Assembly (NCBI RefSeq): GCF_003590095.1 | Contig: NC_039483.1 | Coordinates: forward strand, 3,348,001 to 3,412,000 | Reading direction: 5' to 3' | DNA: 64,000 nucleotides | Origin: Trichoplusia ni | Taxonomy: Eukaryota > Arthropoda > Insecta > Lepidoptera > Noctuidae | Part shown: positions 57,650-64,000 of the stretch, piece after piece | Position numbering within the stretch: position 1 is the first letter of the stretch | Layout: every line of letters starts with the position of its first letter | Notes under the pieces: generated by a model | Told to the model about the DNA's origin: nothing | Database searches by the model: none | What the model saw: the letters and a program-made list of their open reading frames with translations, nothing else | Made by a program: the position numbers and the translations under genes

Positions 57650-59186
57650 CCGGATACTCATTGAAAGGGTTTTTGAAGGGGTTTTTTTAAGCGCTTCAAG
57701 AAAAAACCCTATGACATATGTTACACCTTCGAACGGATTACTGTAACCCTGTTCCGAACAGGTTACCCTTTCACTACCCTGTAACACTGTAACAGGGTAA
57801 CCCACTCCAACCTAAGACAGTGTAATATGCACTCTTTATCATAGACATTAGTTTGAAAATAGTATAACCACGAGCGCACGTGACATCTTACCGCCCAGCG
57901 GCGACATTGTTGCATTTACCGAGCGACTTGTAAACATGGAATAAAAATCATTGTGGATATGATCTTACAGTTTAATTTTGCTTGTCGCACATTTCAAACG
58001 TTGTGATATATATTTTTCGTGTCTATACTTGTAGACCAGGGTCGATAATTTTTAAAACCAAAATAAATAATAGTAGGATGAAACCCATTAGAAAAGGAGG
58101 GGAATATTATAAATATGAAAGGAAAAATAATTTACGGGCGATCTGAGGTCAGGAAGGGGGTGGGGGTGACGTTTGAAGGGTAAAAAACGGTTTTTCTCGA
58201 TTTCCGGCAAAACTAAAATTCGTATCGAAAAAAGTCAAATGGCAAAGTTGTAGGTAATAAAAAGATCTAAAACTTTTGTGTTTACATTTTTTTCACATAA
58301 CCTCAAAATTTATGTGAAAAATCCAAAAAACCAAGATTGTGGTTTTTTATTTTTATCCTTTACAAAAAATTATTTTTGTAACGAAATTTGGTGAAAACTT
58401 ACTTTTTTGTGTCCCAAATACGCTGTAATTTATTTGATTAAAAATATTTATTTTTTCACCTTATTTTGAATTAATATAAAAAACACTCTAATTTTCAATC
58501 GAATTCTCAGAAAATGAAAAAAAACTTGTATTCGATTTTTTTTTAAATTATAAATAATTTCATCTAAAAATTTGATCTCATTTTGTGTTCAATAGACCAA
58601 TAATCGAGGAAGGTTTTAGGCTAGGTATATCAAATTACGATGCAACTAATAGGAGCGAAGATTTAATGGAAAATGTGGCAAATACGGGGAAAAATATTAA
58701 TCTTCGAGGGCTTTCGTTCAAAAATTCCTAACTTATATCTTCTAACCACGCGGACGAAGTCGCGGGCAACAGCTAGTTACCTATATGGCTGGTTTTCTTA
58801 TCATGCTGACATGACGCGACGTTTCGCGCGTAGGTAGTTTGTCCGGGAGGCGCGAGTCGCGGCGCGACGCCTCGGCGATAGAAGAAAATCAGCTGTAGTC
58901 TTAGTAAAGCAATGAGGGGCCGCTAGGGTGCAAGTATGCAGCTCAAGTTTAGTGGGTAATTCAGGGTAACACGAAAAAAAGCCTTTCGTGAAGGTAACCA
59001 CTTCAAAGGGTTAAGTTATTGAAGGGGTTAACCCCTTCACGTGGTTACCATAATGAAGGTGTTAACCATTTCGCTGGGTTTCGAGGATGTAACTCGAACA
59101 AAAGGTAACACTGCGATATGAGTTACCCCGTGTACGGGTTACCCTGTCAAACGGCTTAACTCTAAAGTGGGGTTGTCCGGTCCCTG
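57650..59186. mobile_element. hAT-like non-autonomous element with 8-bp target duplication
   Basis: It starts CAGTGACCGG at 57650; the inverse of its end reads CAGGGACCGG (9 of 10 equal). It is flanked by TTTTTATT at 57642-57649 and again at 59187-59194, a perfect 8-bp duplication. CA[GT]NG ends and 8-bp duplications are the hallmark of hAT elements. Subterminal zones are full of GGTTACC/GGTTAACC words. No transposase frame is present. A common repeat is nested at about 58066-58778. Confidence 0.88.
58066..58778 (-). mobile_element. Nested dispersed repeat, inverted relative to 6766-7604
   Basis: The right end AACCACGCGGACGAAGTCGC, GGGCAACAGCTAGTTA is the inverse of the start of the repeat at 6766. 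The interior has long A/T runs and no frame. It lies inside the hAT-like element, so it inserted later. The left boundary is approximate. Confidence 0.5.
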
Positions 59187-59254
59187 TTTTTATTACAGTA
59201 ATGGCTGAATACGACTTTTCTTTACTGTATAATATTCCTTAAAATGAAATGTGT

Positions 59255-59393
59255 GCGAATCGCTTACTACATATTTGTGAAGGGGTCGATTCGCGCTCCA
59301 CTAATGAGATTTGGGCGAATCGACTACAGAAAATATAATATTTTTAGAGGAGTCGATTCGCACGTTACGTGCAACTTTAATTCGTGCGAATCG
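59255..59393. promoter_or_regulatory. Five alternating GCGAATCG octamers upstream of sugar porter 2
   Basis: GCGAATCG is at 59255, 59315 and 59386, and its inverse CGATTCGC at 59287 and 59354. Orientation alternates strictly, at steps of 32, 28, 39 and 32 bases. The cluster is 280 bases before the ATG of sugar porter 2 and just after the hAT-like element. It could be a protein-binding cluster or a decayed repeat. Confidence 0.5.
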
Positions 59394-59673
59394 TCCACTA
59401 AGCCCACTGGGAAAATTCTACACGCAAATATTTGAGTTGGTGAAACTATCGTTGCAATATGATTATTTTTATATTTTAAAACGTCAAAATCCATATCAGT
59501 TTTGATCTGAATTGATATGGGAACCACTTGAAACTGTGCAGTAATTTTTAAAATGTTGTTTTGATAACACGTTTTGCACTGATCAGGAAAATTAAGAGTG
59601 TGTGTGTATGTGAAGTTGAAGTTTATTGACTATATATTCTTCGTATAACGCGGGGAGAGAAACTAGTGAAAAA

Positions 59674-62600
59674 ATGTATATGAATAAGAGAAAACAGTTT
59701 TTGTCGGTGGCATGTGGTAAGTACCAAATATTCTGGTTTTTTTTGTCGTCTTAGCAATAGACACGGTCGTGAAAAATTTTGATACATGAACTCCTAAAAT
59801 ATCTGCCCAAATCAAAATTCAAACAAACAGTCAAAATCCGTCTAGTAAGTAGCAGCACTTTTTGTATGTCAGTCAAATTGGACCTAAATCCACCCACTCT
59901 TCACCGCTTTCTGAGGTTTTTTAGCTTCGACAAAGTAAATTGTATTTGGTTTTATTTTTAGTCCTGTATATTTGTTGCTGACTGTGCTAAATTGTGTATC
60001 CCGGCTGTTATTCCTACATCTTTGACGGTCGTTACAGGTAGTCAGAAGCTTGAAAAAGTCTGACAGCCAGTCTAACCAAGGGATATCGTGTTGGCCAGGT
60101 AACTGGGTTAAGGAGGTCAGATAGGCAGTCCCTCCTTGTAAAACACTGGTACTTAGCTGAAACTGGTTGGACTGGTAGCCGACCCCAACATAGTTGGGAA
60201 AAGACTAGGCCAATGATGATTATGTTAATTTTAAGTGGACTCGTTGTTCCACCGTCCACTACCCCTTAAATATATAACTAATCGTCGTGAGCATTAAAAT
60301 AATTGGTATGATTTATATGTACAATATGTGTGATCCACGCCTGCTTGTTCTGAGTCTGGATATTCTTGTGACATGAATGTTAGTGAAACCCTCCGTGATA
60401 CATGGATTAATTAAAACCCTTAGTACGAAATAAAAAAAATAGATGTAGCGTATGCTCCATCGTATCTTCCATATGTTAAAATCTTTCTCTGATAAAGTCG
60501 AAAATATACAAAAAATTAAAATGTCTATAGTCCTCTAGATGTTTTAAAGCGTTCCGATAAATCTGTAAACTTTTGTCAATCATTCGAGATCGACTCGTCT
60601 AACGGAGTATTTTAGAGCTGTTGTGACAAGAATACCACCTACACAACTGCCATTCGTCCAGATAAACATAGACATAGTAAGTCTTTGATTGCGTATCCGG
60701 CGAAAATTAACAGTGTATTTATGGAAATAATGTAAAAAGCTTGATTATTTGCTGTACCCTTCGATAGTGGAGGGAGTCCGACTATTTACCCTAACTGTCC
60801 AGTTAAACTGCCAGGGACCCAATTCTGCTATTTACAATGACCGATGCTTAAGCTTTTTATCGACACAAAAATTGGAAATTTAGTATGGGGCGGTACACTC
60901 AAGGTCAATACAATGAATTTTCAATGTTTGTGTTGGCATAAGGTTTAAAAAAATAGGAATAATTTCAAATTTAATCCAATCGCAATCGGGGCCCGGTTAT
61001 AAGGTTTAAAATTGTCGCACGCTTCAACTTTCTTATAAATGAATAATAAAAAGATAGGTACATAATTGCATTGATCATCAGATTAACTGAGATATAATTT
61101 ATCACAATCATAATTAAAACGTCACTTGTCACCACCTTAACAGCTAATAGTAAATAATCGACGAGCTATCTAAAATGAACAGCAATTTCTAGAGATCGGA
61201 CAATTGTTACCATGAAACCGGATGTTGTGTTTACTTAGATTGTTGTGATCTTCATTTATCAAAGATGGGATTTCGGGCTGATTTTGTTACCAAAAGTTAT
61301 TACAAGAAATCGGGCTAGTATGAGTTGGAATTTATGACTGTAGACTCTTTGGTCTTGTTAAAACGGTAGTAGAACTCCACCATCTATGAAAATTTCAATT
61401 GCCTCGTTATGATGGTTCATGAGATGTAGCCTGATGACGGACGGACAGAAGTTGACCTTTATTAATTTGGCTAAACTACCCTTATAAAGGCCAAAATATC
61501 TTAAAAAACATAGGCTGCTTAGCTTGCTTGATTCTTGAAAATTTATTGCATCAGGCGAAGCTTTTACAGTTTTAGTGTTATCCAAAAAAACCCTGTTTTG
61601 CATGCAGTTCTCTATACATTTGCATGTACTACACGGGATGCAGGTTCGAAACAGACGAACACTCTGTCGCCAGAGAGGATAAAGACACTCTCTGGCGTCT
61701 GGTATAGTCTAACATTAATAACAAATCATATGATAGTAGTTTTTAGTAGCAGACAAATAACAAGCAGACGAAGCTAAATAAATGCTGTTCCTAGATGGGA
61801 ATCGAACTCATGACCCCAGTTTAGCAGTCTAACTAACCACTATGCTTACGAACTAATCAAATAAAAGAAGGTATTTTAAATGCACTGATAGTCCCCAATA
61901 ATCTACTGCATAATTTAGATTCCATACAAAATTGAAACGTGTTACAAAAGTTATCATCAGATCGGTTTACGATAAGCTTCTATTGTAAATATTATCTCAC
62001 GATTATTTAACAATCTTATATTTGACACGTGGACGTAGATAATAGCAAAAACTAAATAAACGATAATGGCGCTAATTCTTATTAGTGAATTTGTAAATTT
62101 TATTTGTTACCTAGTACTATTTTAATACCTAGATCAAGAGATATGTAAATATTGCTGATGATAAAACAGCTGACAGTAAGAATGGAAGCCATGTTATTCC
62201 GATGTGCATGAAACATTGCAGATCAACAAAATAATGTATTTAAGTCTAAGGCTGGCGTCACGGACTGACCGTACACAGAAGACCGGTCCGGGTAGCGACG
62301 ATCGATGGATGTTAAACTTCTGAAACTAAAGAGTAAAAACGGAATCCCTTTATTGAGGCTACGCTGTCCATCCATTCCCCACTCGGCTGTATATCATGAA
62401 TTTAAGTTTTTCCGCTATAAAAAAACAGATTGAGATTAAAAAACGTTTCTTTCGGTCATAAAATCGTTGGTGAGTGACCAATCAATTTGAAGGTATCCAA
62501 CTACACACTGCAAACTAATTCGTCTCTCAACCGATTTGTCTACCATTAGCCTGTTCCTTTGTCTGCACGGATAGCCGAGTGGTTGAGATCACCACGCCAA

Positions 62601-64000
62601 ACCCACTGTGCGCGTCGTGTCGCATTTTCGATCCCTGCGTAGGACAATCATTTGTCTGATCCATGGATGGTTGTTCTGAGACTGGGTGTCATTGTGCACG
62701 TGATTTGTATGTTTGTAAATCCCCCGCGACACAAAAAATAAAATTCCTTACTGCGGGAGTCGTAAAAAAAAAAATAGAAAACTCCTATTGTTTACAATTT
62801 TTTTGTTATGCTAATAAAGACTTAATCATAATATCAAATCAATAAATTCCATATTGACGAATATACTCATATAATTTCAGTGTACATGGGTCAAATGATA
62901 GTGGGATACTCCATGGGATGGACTGCCCCCGTGATACCGAAACTGCAGAACCCTGAGGAAACACCTTTAGAAGAAGTACTGACGGATCCAGAAGCTGCAC
63001 TGGTCGGGTCTATATTTTTTGTTGGCACAACTATTGGTAAGTCTTTGGTGCTATTTTTGTATATTTCGGAAATGACAAAAAATCTTGATGGATTCAAAGA
63101 GGATTTAATACTTGAGGCAGTTTTTGTAAAAGCGAGGTAACCTAAAATAATGTAGGGAGATTAGCTCTTTACTGTCACCCCTCGAGAGAGTGTTAATTTA
63201 GTTGATATTTAAGTTCCTTTTTTTCAATCCTTTTCCAGATTCGATATTGCGATCGACAAAATTTTGGGGTTTCAAATTTTTGTTTAAAAGTCACAAAAGT
63301 TTTAAACAGTTACTTAATTGCTTTCTTAATTATCTATCTAGTCTTTTACAGCCTTTATCTTCTACTTAAACGATATCACCGTCAGCTAGAATTGCCTCTT
63401 TATCAAATTCTGAAGGTCAATAAATTGCATTTTATCTTAATTCCTTATTTCCAAAAAACTACCGTAATGTTACGATTTCTTTCCTCATGCTTTCTAGTAG
63501 CTCTAATTGCATTAGGATACTCTCTTGTTTAAATTGTTTTTACACTAAAGCCCATCATTAAAGCAAACGAAACTGGTAAATTTATATTTCCGCAAAGTTC
63601 ATTTCCCAACAATGTTGGGGTCGGCTTCCAGTCTAACCGGATACAGCTAAGTACTAGTGTTTTATTAGAAGCCATACTACCTAGATCCACGACTTCGTCC
63701 GAAAATAATTAGCATCCTATCTCTCCTACATTGCCGTGCCCTACAGGATCCATAATGATATTATGTAACACCGTTCAACATATGGAGTGCAATAAAAGTA
63801 TTGAGTTTTATTGAGTATCTCTCTTCCACACCTCTTTACCACATCTTCCATTTCTATCTACCATCTATTTCGATTTCCAGGTCCATACATTTCGGGATAC
63901 GTCTCCAACGTCTTGGGTCGAAAGATTTGTCTTTTTTCGGCCGGTTTGATGACGCTCATTAGCTTGCTGATGTTGGCTCTGGCGAAGACTGTTGCTGTTA
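59674..64000 (+). CDS. Sugar porter 2, Tret1-like, 3' end outside window
   Basis: Exons 59674-59716, 62881-63036 and 63881-64000 (cut by the window end) join in phase. The protein starts MYMNKRKQFLSVAC, then VYMGQMIVGYSMGWTAPVIP, ending the exon with GSIFFVGTTI, and then GPYISGYVSNVLGRKICLF. Exon lengths 43 and 156 bp equal those of sugar porter 1 and the proteins align without gaps through exon 2, so the two are tandem duplicates. The first intron is 3.2 kb and full of repeats. The GRK motif after span 2 is present; later motifs lie beyond the window. Confidence 0.88.
60005..60220 (-). repeat. Dispersed repeat family P, inverted copy
   Basis: GGTAGTCAGAAGCTTGAAAA, GACAGCCAGTCTAACCAAGG, GCCGACCCCAACATAGTTGG: inverse of the family P words at 13935-14280. 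In the first intron of sugar porter 2. Confidence 0.65.
60325..60425 (+). repeat. SINE S fragment
   Basis: GTGATCCACGCCTGCTTG, TTCTGAGTCTGGATATTC and GTGATACATGGATTAATT match the SINE S body and tail; the head is missing. Confidence 0.55.
60813..60994. mobile_element. G-family MITE copy
   Basis: Left end GGGACCCAATTCTGCTATTT with ACAATGACCGATG, right end CAATCGGGGCCC. A GGGGCGGTACACTCAAGGTC stretch in it recurs at about 54205-54245. Confidence 0.65.
61778..61850 (-). repeat. tRNA-like SINE head, not a functional tRNA
   Basis: The minus strand reads GCATAGTGGTTAGTTAGAC and GAGTTCGATTCCCATC, tRNA-like boxes without a pairing acceptor stem. Confidence 0.5.
62564..62775 (+). repeat. Full-length tRNA-derived SINE S copy
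   Basis: GGATAGCCGAGTGGTTGAGA, CGATCCCTGCGTAGGAC, TGTTCTGAGACTGGGTG, CCCCCGCGACACAA and GCGGGAGTCG before an A run. It ends about 105 bases before the acceptor of sugar porter 2 exon 2. Confidence 0.8.
63600..63665 (+). repeat. Dispersed repeat family P, 5' fragment
   Basis: CCCAACAATGTTGGGGTCGG, CTTCCAGTCTAACCGG, ATACAGCTAAGTACTAGTG, then the match stops. In the second intron of sugar porter 2. Confidence 0.6.

Overview
The window looks like nuclear DNA of a lepidopteran insect (moth or butterfly). It has AT-rich introns and intergenic DNA, GC-rich exons with GT/AG splice sites, tRNA-derived SINEs, tails of non-LTR elements, and many dispersed repeats of kinds familiar from Lepidoptera. It holds parts or all of five spliced host genes, three unrecognised very short cysteine-rich genes, and several transposons. 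All exon joins given here were read by hand; every chain I report keeps its reading phase from end to end.

Layout. 1-19913, plus strand: the 3' three quarters of an attractin gene (Drosophila distracted), 21 exons coding the kelch repeats, PSI modules, laminin-type EGF repeats, one membrane span and the conserved cytoplasmic tail. Its fourth visible intron carries a minus-strand transposon (2991-7847) with an intact 5-exon, 845-residue DDE transposase fused to a YqaJ-type nuclease, bounded by 13-bp inverted repeats and TTAA. 19914-29401 shows no gene, only the 3' UTR and repeats. 29402-35640, plus: a secreted CAP-domain protein of 544 residues with a long charged tail. 36266-38822: three tiny intronless reading frames (44, 45 and 47 codons) of one cysteine-rich family, in plus, minus, plus order. 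41089-44534: a non-autonomous LTR element with two 1109-bp LTRs, a 4-bp target duplication and a gag-like stub. 46168-51886, minus: the VIPAS39/SPE-39/Vps16B homologue, 11 exons. 53099-56896, plus: a complete sugar porter (Tret1-like). 57650-59186: a hAT-like non-autonomous element with a perfect 8-bp target duplication. 59674-64000, plus: the first three exons of a second, tandem sugar porter that runs off the window.

How the genes relate. The host genes do not form an operon and their jobs differ: attractin is a membrane receptor-like protein, the CAP protein is secreted, Vps16B acts in endolysosomal sorting, and the porters move sugars. The two porters are a tandem duplication with identical lengths for the first two coding exons. 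The main candidates for something undescribed are the cysteine-rich micropeptide cluster, whose three members share a fixed motif LRC-x2-C-x10-CG-[LIV]-[DE], and the TTAA-bounded transposase-YqaJ element.
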